A DNA stretch of 64,000 bases from Prostheceraeus crozeri (lineage: Eukaryota; Platyhelminthes; Polycladida; Euryleptidae), in assembly GCA_907163375.1 (NCBI GenBank), contig CAJQUW010014767.1, forward strand, positions 7,501 to 71,500. Reading direction: 5' to 3'. The notes under the pieces are model-generated. The model saw nothing but the letters and a program-made list of their open reading frames with translations. It was not told the DNA's origin and searched no databases. Shown one piece after another: positions 40,665 to 49,964 of this stretch; position 1 is the stretch's first letter, and every line of letters begins with the position of its first letter. Both the position numbers and the translations under genes were made by a program.

Positions 40665-41588
40665 CTTCTAGATTTTAACACCCACTAGTCCGAGAAATGC
40701 AGTCAATTGCATTTTATCGCATTCAAATATCCAAATACCGCTTTCGGATATCATAATAGACCATCTAAGTATCCAAAAAGTGCATTCATTAGTCAAAAGA
40801 AAACAATCATGTGTCACACTAGCATACTCAAGTGTCACGCTAGATCAATCATTAATAAATTTGTTCATACAAGTATCGAATGGTAGAATTTTATCATCAC
40901 CAAAACCTATTTATTAGCTTTGCTTATGTTTAACTCAGGTTTTTAATTTCAAGAAAAATTGGCTAATTTCCTTATATCACCACTTAATATGCAAAGAAAA
41001 AATCATCTATTCCAATAGTCTATAATAAGCAAGTCTCTATAATAAAAAGTCACTCAAGCAATTACACAAGAATGTCAACCTTCTCTATACAGGCAGGAAT
41101 GTAACTTTGCGAGTGGTTGAACCAAGCGATTGACTTCTGCGGTGTAACTACCGCTACTGACTGCTCGGCCAGTTGGGTCAGAATTGCCAATCTTCTTTCA
41201 TGAGATTCGTTTATCAACTGGTCCCGAATCTCTTCCAACTGATTCTTTAGCGCCCATTTAAATGCACTAAATGCATTCTCGACTATGTTTAGAAAGGGTG
41301 AGTAGGGAGGAAGAAAAATGCATTCATGTACGTCTCTCAGATCAGGACCACTTTCGGCTTGGCTTCTGCTTGCGATCAAATGACAAGAGGCATTGTAGAA
41401 AATAAATCGAATCGCGTTTTCGTGGGTGGCTGACAAATTTCGAGGAACTGTCGAAAACGGTCTCTAGTCATGCTGCCTTCTAGAATATCATGGTGCCGAA
41501 GGCCTCTGGTATTACTGACGGCAAATACAACAGTAAAGTTTGTTCATTCTGTTGATCAGACCAGAAGGCTGATGATGAAAAAGTCTCC

Positions 41589-43310
41589 TTGCTTTTCGGC
41601 GTGATAATTGTAATTATAAGTAAAAGAAAATTTACAAGGTCCCGACGCGTTTCGCGAATTCTCGCTTTGTCTAGGGACGATCGTGAAGAGGACAAACTGA
41701 CAGTCAAACTCCACATACAGACCACATACAGAAAACTTGAAAAATCGAACAACAATAAATTAGAAAAACAAGCTAACATGATTATCAGATCTGCTTGTAA
41801 AAATAATTTCACAAAAAAAGAAGTTGAGCAATTGTTGAGCTGTGGTACCGAAGCAGCATCGTTTAGAACGGTCATAAAAGACCACAAAGAAATGTGTGAA
41901 AACGGACTTTATCCAGTCCGCCCGATTGCTTCATGTATCAATAACCCTACTCAGAAGATAGATTGGCTTGTGACTAGAATACTAACTCAACTGATGGAAT
42001 TGGTCCCAGCCCATTTAAAAAACACAGAAGATCTGATCTTAAAACTAAAAAACATAGAAAGAAGTTGCAAAACCGATACCATCTTCTTATCCCTTGATGT
42101 TAAAAACTTGTACCCCAGCATCCCGATTGCTGAAGCAATTTCAGAAGTTATAAACTTTACCGCTGAAAATTGGGATAAAATAAATAATTACGGCCTTGAC
42201 CTTCAGTCGATAGAAAATATGTTAAAATTTATCTGCTACAATTACGAAATACAGTATAACGGTAATTTCTTCCAACAAATCAAAGGCTGTCCGATGGGCA
42301 CACATTTCAGCCCACCATTCGCGGTTATTTTTATGAATAGCTTAGAAAACAAAGCTCTGAAAAAATTGAAAGACAACCATAATATTTCGCCAGACATGTA
42401 CGCAAGGTACATTGATGATATAATAATGGGTCCATTCCCGACCAATGCAGATTTCGATATCATATTAGAAACTTTCAACAGTATAAATAATGATATTAAC
42501 TTCACTATTGAGGTGCCGAACAAAACTCTTAACTTCTTAGATATTAGTATAAGCAATGCTAACAAAAAGATACTTTACTGTTGGTACCAAAAAGAAATGC
42601 ACTCGGGAACTTCACTAAGAAAAGATAGTTTTGTCCCTGCTCACATAAAATCCAATTTTGTCACTAGTAGTATTAATAATGTTACTAAAAGATGCAACAA
42701 CGAACATGACTTGAAGAAATCCCTCAATCAGTTGGACATAAAATTAAAAAACAACGGGTTCACCCACAATTTCTCTAGAAAATCTAAGTCTAGAAATAAA
42801 ATAGTCTCGCAGAATACTAGTAACTTAAAATTACGTTTCATCAATGATCATACAGACAATAAAATTCGTCACTTAATAAAAAAATACGAATTACCCGCGA
42901 AGTTGATTAGCACCCCAAATAAATCACTTTATTGTAGTTTAAAAAATAAAAACAAAAAACTAAAACATGAAGATTGTGACATTTGCACTCGGTTGCCTGC
43001 CAAAAACAAATGTACAGACCGTTTCCTAATTTATAAATTCACTTGCAAAATTTGCAATCAAATTTATGTTGGCCAAACCTGCAGACCTTTCAAATTCCGC
43101 TTCATGGAACATAAACGTGCGATCCAGAAGCAGGACAGGTCTAGTGCTTTAGGTGAACATTCGCAGCATGGCCTGATATCTATTGATGACTATGACTTAG
43201 ACATCCTGGAAAAGTGCAGTGACGCGCTAGACACGAGACTGTCAGAAGCGAGACACATAAAGATGATTTGTCCCTCACTGAATCGCAAGCATGAACTGAC
43301 CGTATTTTAA
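41589..43310 (+). CDS. Penelope-like reverse transcriptase with GIY-YIG endonuclease
   Basis: 573 residues. Reverse-transcriptase blocks in order: YPVRPIASCINNPTQKIDWL, LSLDVKNLYPSIPI (motif A), GCPMGTHFSPPFAVIFM (motif B), RYIDDI (motif C, YIDD at 274-277) and FLDISI. After a Lys-rich linker comes a Cys-rich stretch (CDICTRLPAKNKC) and the GIY-YIG nuclease, FTCKICNQIYVGQTCRPFKF to about residue 560. This is the domain order of canonical Penelope-like elements. The N-terminal region with the DKGGA block is absent, and the first ~40 residues are read from the inverted repeat, so the true start is uncertain. Confidence 0.85.
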   Translation: MLFGVIIVIISKRKFTRSRRVSRILALSRDDREEDKLTVKLHIQTTYRKLEKSNNNKLEKQANMIIRSACKNNFTKKEVEQLLSCGTEAASFRTVIKDHKEMCENGLYPVRPIASCINNPTQKIDWLVTRILTQLMELVPAHLKNTEDLILKLKNIERSCKTDTIFLSLDVKNLYPSIPIAEAISEVINFTAENWDKINNYGLDLQSIENMLKFICYNYEIQYNGNFFQQIKGCPMGTHFSPPFAVIFMNSLENKALKKLKDNHNISPDMYARYIDDIIMGPFPTNADFDIILETFNSINNDINFTIEVPNKTLNFLDISISNANKKILYCWYQKEMHSGTSLRKDSFVPAHIKSNFVTSSINNVTKRCNNEHDLKKSLNQLDIKLKNNGFTHNFSRKSKSRNKIVSQNTSNLKLRFINDHTDNKIRHLIKKYELPAKLISTPNKSLYCSLKNKNKKLKHEDCDICTRLPAKNKCTDRFLIYKFTCKICNQIYVGQTCRPFKFRFMEHKRAIQKQDRSSALGEHSQHGLISIDDYDLDILEKCSDALDTRLSEARHIKMICPSLNRKHELTVF

Positions 43311-43372
43311 ATCCAGCTCACCATTACTTATTTTAAGACGAGTTTGACTGTCAGTTTGTCCTCTTCACGATC

Positions 43373-43412
43373 GTCCCTAGACAAAGCGAGAATTCGCGAA
43401 ACGCGTCGGGAC
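43373..43412 (+). ncRNA. degenerate hammerhead-like motif in Penelope-like element 1
   Basis: A GTCCC/GGGAC stem I, then a GCGA/TCGC stem II, then GAAAC, a two-base-pair stem III and GTC, in hammerhead order. The core after stem I reads TAGACAA where CTGANGA is expected, so several core positions differ. The same sequence is present inverted in the left repeat (about 41637-41676). Confidence 0.4.
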
Positions 43413-44979
43413 CTTGTAAATTTTCTTTTACTTATAATTACAATTATCACGCCGAAAAGCAAGGAGACTTTTTCATCATCAGCCTTCTGGTCTGATCAAC
43501 AGAATGAACAATCGCCAACTCCTGTTAACGGCTATCCTCAACAGTAAAGTTTTTGCCTCGTCTCCCACCTATTGTCCGCACAGCTCGCGATCCAACTATC
43601 GCTCTTCCTCGAGTTCTTCTAGTCCATAGATTGATGCCACATTCATCGATGAACACCAGTTCATTATTTAAGCCATTGAGCATTAACCACTGAGCATAGT
43701 CATGTCTTAGAGTTTTTACATGGTCTGTGTTCCTCTCTGAGGGGCAATCTTCCATTTTTTTCATTACAATGAGCCTTCCTTTCAAACAACGACCTAAGGA
43801 AGTGGTCGACAAAGGAGGCTTATTGGGGAGGCGGCGATTGACGTAAGGTGAAAGCAGGTTTCTCCTGCACGATTTCAGCACACGCGTTACCAATTTCGTC
43901 ATCAATCTTATGATGTGTGCGGCCACCTCGAGGAACAACCACGACACCGTCGCAAAGACGTGCACGGCGAATGATCGCATAAGCGGTATTGGACTTAATA
44001 TTTAATTGCTCTGCCGGTTGTAGGTAGTCATCTCCCCTATCTGCTGCATCGCAAAGCCTTTGCTTATCTTCCGCACTGATTCTTTGTCGCATCTTGACAC
44101 ATGAATGAACATTTTGACAAATGCTTGCTCTATATTGACTGTTGAACAGTTCTTACTAACAATGGACAATCGAATGCGTTACTTAGACACCCGATTGAAC
44201 CAAATAGACAACTGCTTGAAGATAATTGACAACTGATTGCGTTACATTGATTGATGATTTGATTCAGTGGACACATGGGTGGTAGAACCTGTAACACAGT
44301 GATATACCAGTAAATGTGAATCTGATTCTTGGAATACAGAATACAAACAATATCACTGTAAGCGTGAGACTGAGTAAACAGAAGTATCAAGTGATGTCTG
44401 AGATTGGAAGAATGCACCCATCATGGATCTATATCCATGTATTTCCATTGAACGAGCTAATTCATGAAGGATAGAATTCTATGGTAACCTGACGTCAGAG
44501 CCTCAACGTCATGACATCGATAGCCTTGCATGAATATGAGGCATGCAGCCAAACTCTCCCATAAATAGCTGCTTTCTATGGTTCTTTGTTCTTTACTTCA
44601 ATTGACACAGGAACGACTTGAAAAGAGATCCATTAGTGCCCGGTCATTTTCATGCAAGGCTACCTATGGATAACATGAAAAAGAGAAGCAGATTCATTTG
44701 TCAATAGCCATCAATAGTGCCAACATTCAACGCTTATTGATGAATTACGCAAAATGACGTTGGTGGATTTTTCTCATTCTTGATACTGAATCCTCCCAAC
44801 GTTGCCATTTGGGAACATGTTTGAAATACTACATGAAAACAGATATCTATGTCAATGAAATTTTGTACACACTGATCAAGCATTATTCATCAAAAAGGAA
44901 TTGTTTTTAGAATGATTTTTCTGCATATGGGATGAAAACGGTTAAGCTGGCCTAAAGAAACAAATGTGTAAAATGATAT

Positions 44980-45142
44980 GCAAAGAAGGGCGCGAGGTGG
45001 TCAGAAACTTTCGTGCAGATGACGAAATGCTGATTACAATACTTGAAATCACAAGGGAATAGCCATTTTCAACTCTAACAGCAATCAAGGAAAAGTTAGA
45101 AACGCGGCTCCCGAACATACTAAGTGTGAGTATCTCAACAAT
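44980..45142 (+). pseudogene. second IS630/Tc1-type transposase remnant, 5' part
   Basis: Plus-strand fragments (VVRNFRADDEMLITILEI, TLTAIKEKLETRLPNILS) read like the helix-turn-helix region of an IS630/Tc1-type transposase. Interrupted by the Harbinger element; the rest is at 49490-49950. Confidence 0.55.
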
Positions 45143-45310
45143 GGGCCGGATGAATAAAAAGAAGTAAATACTTCAAGAACTTACTTGCAAGTAAAAGTTA
45201 CAGGTCGAAGTAGTTGCTTTAGAGTAAAAGTTCTTGCTCGAATTCTGATGAATAATCGTTTACTTTTACTTGCAAGCAATTACTCTCGCCTTGAAGGAAA
45301 TTTCATTTCC
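45143..45310 (+). repeat. left Harbinger end with dense AAGTA/TACTT words
   Basis: Beyond the terminal ~27-bp inverted repeat the sequence is packed with 'ttacttgcaagtaa' and 'aagtaaa' words. The right end (about 49295-49489) is likewise full of 'gaagtaa' words. They probably represent repeated Myb/transposase binding sites. Confidence 0.7.
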
Positions 45311-45468
45311 TTTGACGTCATATAAAAGCATAAGCAAGCCGAGTGACGTTATCTTCCGAAATATCAACCAATGTAGTAGTTGCACGTGAATCAAGGTCAT
45401 TTTCACCTGATATGACGCAGGTCTACTGTATCATATGCAAGTACTATTTCAGTGTTCAGTATTTCAAC

Positions 45469-46598
45469 ATGTCTCTGCCAACAAACAAACTGTACTGCGA
45501 CATAGGTGATATCGAAGACAGTGAAAATGAAGAAAACGAAGATCCGGAGTCCCTTGAATGTAGTACGGAGATGATTGTTTTAGTAAATGTGATAAAGTAT
45601 TATAAGATCTTGCTTTCAAAAAGTCAATTGCCAGAAATGAAATTGAAGAAAGTCGAAGCAACAAAAATCGCAGTTGAGGAGGTGTATAAGAAGACGGGGA
45701 AACGTTATGACTGCAAAGCAATCCTCAAAAAGATAGCGAATATGAAAAGCCGAATAAAGAAGAAGACTGACCGAAATAGTACGGGTAATAGAAAAATCAA
45801 GTTACTCGATTAGGAAAAACAATTTCTGAAGCTTATGGATTCTGAAGAAAATCCAGTTTTTACCCGAGTATCAGGTAAGGAAATACAAATACTAAAAATA
45901 TCATAAACTTGTATGATTAAGTCTCTGTAAATTAGGAATTCTAACGTTCACTTTTTCTATAAGCCCCCCGTCACGATTGAATAATTTCATGTATTATAAG
46001 AGTCATCTGGTACCTGTTATCATAATTAATGTAATGTTTCTATCTTAAAATGTAGTCATGGATAGATATCTAAATGATGTGGAGATATCACAAGGATCAA
46101 TGTGACCAGAGTTAAACATTATTCGAGTAAAAGAAAGTTATGCTGATATTTTATTTTGATATTTTATTAAACATTAATTATGCTAGTTATTAACATTAAA
46201 TATCAACTTCGCTTAAACTTCAACCAAAGTGTCATCTGTCACGTGGTATACTTTCATCAAAGACCATCGTTGACATCATCTTTGATCTTTGTACATGTAA
46301 CTTACATATTTTTATTACAGGAAGCGTCTTAGCCGGATGCACACCAATAGCCGCAACGAGTTGTCCTTTATCTGCTTTCCCTACAAGCACCGAGTCTGTT
46401 GAAGAATCTCCGAAGACGGACAGATGTGTCAAAAGTCGAGTCTCGAAACCGTAGAAGAGATGCCTTTCACAGGAAACCGAGGAGACGAGAAGGGTTACAA
46501 ATTCTGAGTTGCAACGACTGGTTCTGCTGGAGCAGCTATCTTATTTCAGAATGAAAAAACGTCTTCTCATGGAGAAACAGGCTAGAGAACCCCAGTGA
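45469..46598 (+). pseudogene. Harbinger Myb/SANT-domain protein, two exons with two in-frame TAGs
   Basis: Exon 1 is 45469-45874, starting MSLPTNKLYCDIGDIEDSE. It contains a trihelix/Myb-like region (VNVIKYYKILLSKSQLPEMK to KTGKRYDCKAILKKIANMKS). The donor is gtaagg at 45875 and the acceptor tttttattacag ends at 46320. Exon 2 (46321-46598) begins GSVLAGCTPIAATS and ends in a Leu/Lys-rich helix (LVLLEQLSYFRMKKRLLMEK), as usual for the Harbinger DNA-binding partner that carries the transposase to the ends. The splice keeps the frame. A TAG near the end of the Myb region (about 45811) and one in exon 2 (about 46453) interrupt it, so this copy probably depends on others. Confidence 0.7.
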
Positions 46599-48149
46599 CA
46601 AATCCGTTACATGTGTTGATTTGTTAATTAAACGATTTGTACTGAACTATTGTGTTTTTACTAAAATACTTTGTAGAGTTTATCTACAATGTTTTCATAA
46701 AATATGGTCTCTAAATTGCAGCCTGATTCAATCGAGTCTCGCGTCTTAGGATTAAATGGAACAAGTCAGAGGCATAAATACTCTAAAAGCTTTTAATCTT
46801 ACCTATCGAATGAGATTTACCTAAAACAGTTTCACATCTTCTCATATGAACTGGACAGCGGTCAAAAGAGAGAAATCGCTCATTTCACAAAATCGCCACT
46901 CTCTTCTTTCATTTGCCACTTTTTTCGCTGAAATCGGTTCAGATTTAAGATATTTATGACAAGAAAAGATATTCTGTAGACCTATTTCAGAATCTGATGA
47001 ACTCAATGCTCTTATGATTTGATTTTGAACGATCTTAAAATGTGCTTCAAGATTATGATATGCTATGATGATACTAGTCTATTGATGACTATACATTGTT
47101 GGTTTAATCTAAATTTTTAGAGTATAAGTCATAGGCCTACAGCTTAATGATATATAATCTTATCGTAGGCTAACTGTGAATGTTTGAATTTACTAATGAT
47201 GCGCCCGTATAGGATTGTTTTGATTTACATTAGGCCTATGTTCTAATACTAGGCCTAATAGTACCGCAATTTCCTGCATAAAGAATCGGTTTAAATAAAA
47301 TCGACCTGCAAATCATGTTTCGAAATACACGTGCAATGTAAAAGTACAAAATACATATACATACTGAATACATATACAAGCCTATTATTAAAATTGATGC
47401 ATCTCTATTAACTTAGTAAAGATATATCAATTTTAACAAACCATTTTAAAAATGCCTCGTCGCGTAGGCTATTCGTTCCGCTTGAACTAGTGTATAACGA
47501 ATGCACATATAATAATATAGGAGGCTTAATCAAAATTCTCAACTACGAGTGGAATAATAATAATAATAGAGGCGTATATTGATTGATAATGAAAAATACA
47601 ATAAGGCACAAGGATACAATTTACATTTTCATAATCTGATAGAAGGTACACTATTACAAAGTGAATGTCACGTAAGTAACCAATGAATGTAACCATTGAT
47701 TAGGGAATGTATTGTCGAAACATAAGCGAGTTCTTCGAAAATTTATCCGTACAAGATTTCTACTACGCTACATGAAGTTATGATTAAAAAGATTAGATAG
47801 GACAGAAATTAGAGATACTCATTTAACCTCATTAGCTAAAGAGCATGTAAAAGGAAAAAAAATGAATCCTCGGCATACACCGGCCTATGCCAACCATTGT
47901 TTTCTATCCGACTTATCGGAACCATAGACTTTAATAATCTTATTAATTTGAAAATATGAAAATAATTTGATTAGCCTACCTCGGGCCTAATTTATCTTCT
48001 TACTCCCATGCGGTTGTCAATTTCTGTAAAGAAATTGTGCTTGATTGGAAAAGCGAATAATTTTATCCTAATTCTGGCATGAAATTTGTATTTTAGTATA
48101 AGCTTACAAAGTGCATGTTGAATGAGCAAGAATGAAAAATTTACACGCT
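46599..48149. other. non-coding centre of the Harbinger element
   Basis: AT-rich, no supported gene, between the convergent Myb and transposase genes. Contains a short (aat)n-like stretch near 47548-47562. It could hold 3' untranslated sequence. Confidence 0.6.
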
Positions 48150-49193
48150 TCAATTTTGCAAAGCAGTCATGATTTGAATTCGACGCCGCTTCCCTGATTC
48201 TCGCAAGTTGGAGGTGGCATGATTTCCTTCACCTTCAATTCCAAGGTGCAAGCTGTCATCCGCATCCGCTTCTTCTTCAACCTCCTCTTCATCGAATTCA
48301 TCGAAGTCCTGCAATCTTTTAGCTACATTATGGAGAATGAAACACGATAAAATACATGTCGGTATACAGTCTCTCTTCAATCTCAATCCGTAGCGCAAAA
48401 TCGGAAATCTGCGCTTAAGTTGTCCAAAAGCTTGCTCAAGGACCACTCTTCCTTTCGCATGAAACTTATTGAAGTGCTTTTGAGATTCATCAGAGGGATT
48501 TGGGAAGGGTGTCATAAGAAAAGGTGTTATACCATAGCCCTCATCACCAAGCAACAGACCAGGATAACTAGTATTCATCAAAAGTTGATATATATCGGAG
48601 TTCTTGAAAACTCTATTGTCATGAACAGAACCAGGCCATCCACAGTCGACACTGATGAATATGTACTCTTGGTCACATGTTGCTTGAATATTAAGAGATG
48701 GGAAATTCTTTCGGTTTACAAATTCGTCTCCAAATTTGTCACCAGGTTTTTCAATTCGCACATGTGTGCAATCGATGGCCGCGACACATCTCGGAAATCT
48801 GTGTTTCTGAAACCATCGACCCATTGCTGCTTGGGCCTCAGTTGCTGTGCAGGGGAATTTGATCCAGTCGTGCGCTTTGGCTGATATCTGCTTCAAAACT
48901 TTGTTCACAGTTTTCGAAACGGCGCTCTGAGTGATACCTAATTGAAACCCCACAGAACATTGGAAGCCAGGGTCAGATAAATACCGTAAAGTCACTTCCA
49001 TTTGTTGTTTCGGAGACAAAGCACTCCCTCTTGTTTCACTGGAATCTTGAAGGAATGCAGTTGTCAGAAATTCTACATTTTCTGATGTGAAACGGAAAAG
49101 GCGATGGTTATCCGCTTCGTTCCTCGGTGGATTGCGCCTCGTCACGTATTCCTTTCTCTTAGACTCGTTTCGAATGTTCATGAACTCCGCCAT
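48150..49193 (-). CDS. PIF/Harbinger DDE transposase
   Basis: 347 residues from the ATG at 49193 (MAEFMNIRNESKRKEY); the frame is open further upstream to 49298, giving up to 382. N-terminal helix-turn-helix region with LRYLSDPGFQCSVGFQLGIT and QSAVSKTVNKVL, then the DDE_4 nuclease: AAIDCTHVRIEKP (first Asp), GWPGSVHDNRVF, LLGDEGY (second Asp), and the VVLEQAFGQLKRRFPIL block (Glu). It ends in an acidic tail. All catalytic residues are present and the frame is intact, so it may be active. Acts in the nucleus with the Myb partner to cut and paste the element. Confidence 0.9.
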   Translation of the reverse strand: MAEFMNIRNESKRKEYVTRRNPPRNEADNHRLFRFTSENVEFLTTAFLQDSSETRGSALSPKQQMEVTLRYLSDPGFQCSVGFQLGITQSAVSKTVNKVLKQISAKAHDWIKFPCTATEAQAAMGRWFQKHRFPRCVAAIDCTHVRIEKPGDKFGDEFVNRKNFPSLNIQATCDQEYIFISVDCGWPGSVHDNRVFKNSDIYQLLMNTSYPGLLLGDEGYGITPFLMTPFPNPSDESQKHFNKFHAKGRVVLEQAFGQLKRRFPILRYGLRLKRDCIPTCILSCFILHNVAKRLQDFDEFDEEEVEEEADADDSLHLGIEGEGNHATSNLRESGKRRRIQIMTALQN

Positions 49194-49489
49194 CGCTGTG
49201 CAATTGTGTTTCCGCTGAATATTTTCTCGAATATGTATACACTTAAAAATCATTACGCGAGCCTTTACTCCAATCACAAGCATGGTACGAGACTTCAATT
49301 TTGGGAAGTAACTACTTCAGTTAGAAGTGAAGTAATTACTCTTTCCGGAAGCACTTGCTTGCCGTAGAAGTAGAATCTCTGAAATTGAATTAAAATCTTT
49401 TTACTTCTACTTCCTTATTCATCAGAACTGAAGAAATTACTTCTAAAATTGGAAGTAAAAGCATTTACTTCTTTTTATTCATCCGGCCC

Positions 49490-49950
49490 AATATGTCGTC
49501 ATTTGAAAAACCAGTTAATCTTTCCAAAAATTGCCGGGAAGGACGCTGATGTTCTATTTCGACGAAATACGGCGGCAGTGAAAGAGACACGCTACCTGGC
49601 TGACGTCATTAAATGTCCATGATCACATCATCTACATAGATGAATGCGGTATTTATCTTTTACAAGAAGAACACAGGGTAGAGCACCAGTGGGACAAGCG
49701 GTACAGCAACGTTTCGTCGGGGCTAATATCAATCTAATCATGGCTATCAATGCAGATTTGGGCCTCATTCGTTTTTAACTAAAGTCAGCAAACTGTTGAT
49801 CATATTCATTTGAGATAACAATAGTTCATTGATCATCTCATCAACGTCGAGGCGTCATCGCGCTTTGAAGAAGTTGTTCAAATCGTACACGATAGTGACC
49901 GACCACATCTGAATAATGTAGTGACCACTTACATAAGACATAAAACATAC
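49490..49950 (+). pseudogene. second IS630/Tc1-type transposase remnant, 3' part
   Basis: Fragments IYIDE and RAPVGQAVQQRFVGANINL match the first catalytic region of the family (compare FIDECGINLWTRRTRGRAIVG of the copy at 43553-44092), and VHDSDRPHLNN matches the second. Several stops and frameshifts. The region continues into the Penelope-like element. Confidence 0.65.
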
Positions 49951-49964
49951 AGAATCTCCAGGAA

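Larger units (their letters stand above)
41542..43539 (+). mobile_element. Penelope-like element 1 with inverted terminal repeats
   Basis: 1998 bp, flanked by the 13-bp duplication aacagtaaagttt (41529-41541 and 43540-43552). The first ~170 bp (to about 41712) and the last part (about 43336-43510) are inverted copies of each other. One long open frame lies between. The 5' part of the family's usual protein is missing, so the copy is truncated but otherwise looks young. Confidence 0.88.
41062..44092 (-). pseudogene. IS630/Tc1-mariner-type transposase split by a Penelope-like element
   Basis: Minus strand. The N-terminal part (44092 to 43553) has a helix-turn-helix (MRQRISAEDKQRLCDAADRG, NIKSNTAYAIIRRAR) and FIDECGINLWTRRTRGRA with the first catalytic Asp. 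The C-terminal part (41541 to 41062) has the second catalytic region, here FYNASCH with Tyr where Asp is expected, and LPPYSPFLNIVENAF with the Glu. The gap is exactly the Penelope-like insertion. The gene is also frame-shifted and so dead on several counts. Its own ends were not identified. It lies within the 5' part of the piggyBac. Confidence 0.82.
34552..44945 (-). mobile_element. piggyBac element loaded with nested insertions
   Basis: TTAACCGTTATCATCCCA at the left end (34552) mirrors TTAACCGTTTTCATCCCA on the minus strand at the right end (44945), with TTAA on both sides as piggyBac requires. Subterminal copies of a palindromic word around CGTTCCCATTTGGGAAC occur at about 34569, 34908 (inverted) and 44799. 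The transposase is on the minus strand near the left end. Inside are a hAT element and an IS630/Tc1-type remnant that itself holds a Penelope-like element. Confidence 0.8.
45143..49489 (-). mobile_element. PIF/Harbinger element, structurally complete
   Basis: 4347 bp. The left end GGGCCGGATGAATAAAAAG is mirrored exactly at the right end (from 49489 backwards), with a 3-bp duplication aat (45140-45142 and 49490-49492) as expected for Harbinger. It carries both usual genes, a Myb/SANT-domain gene (+) and a DDE transposase (-), convergent towards a 1.5-kb non-coding centre. It sits inside a decayed IS630/Tc1-type gene. Confidence 0.93.
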
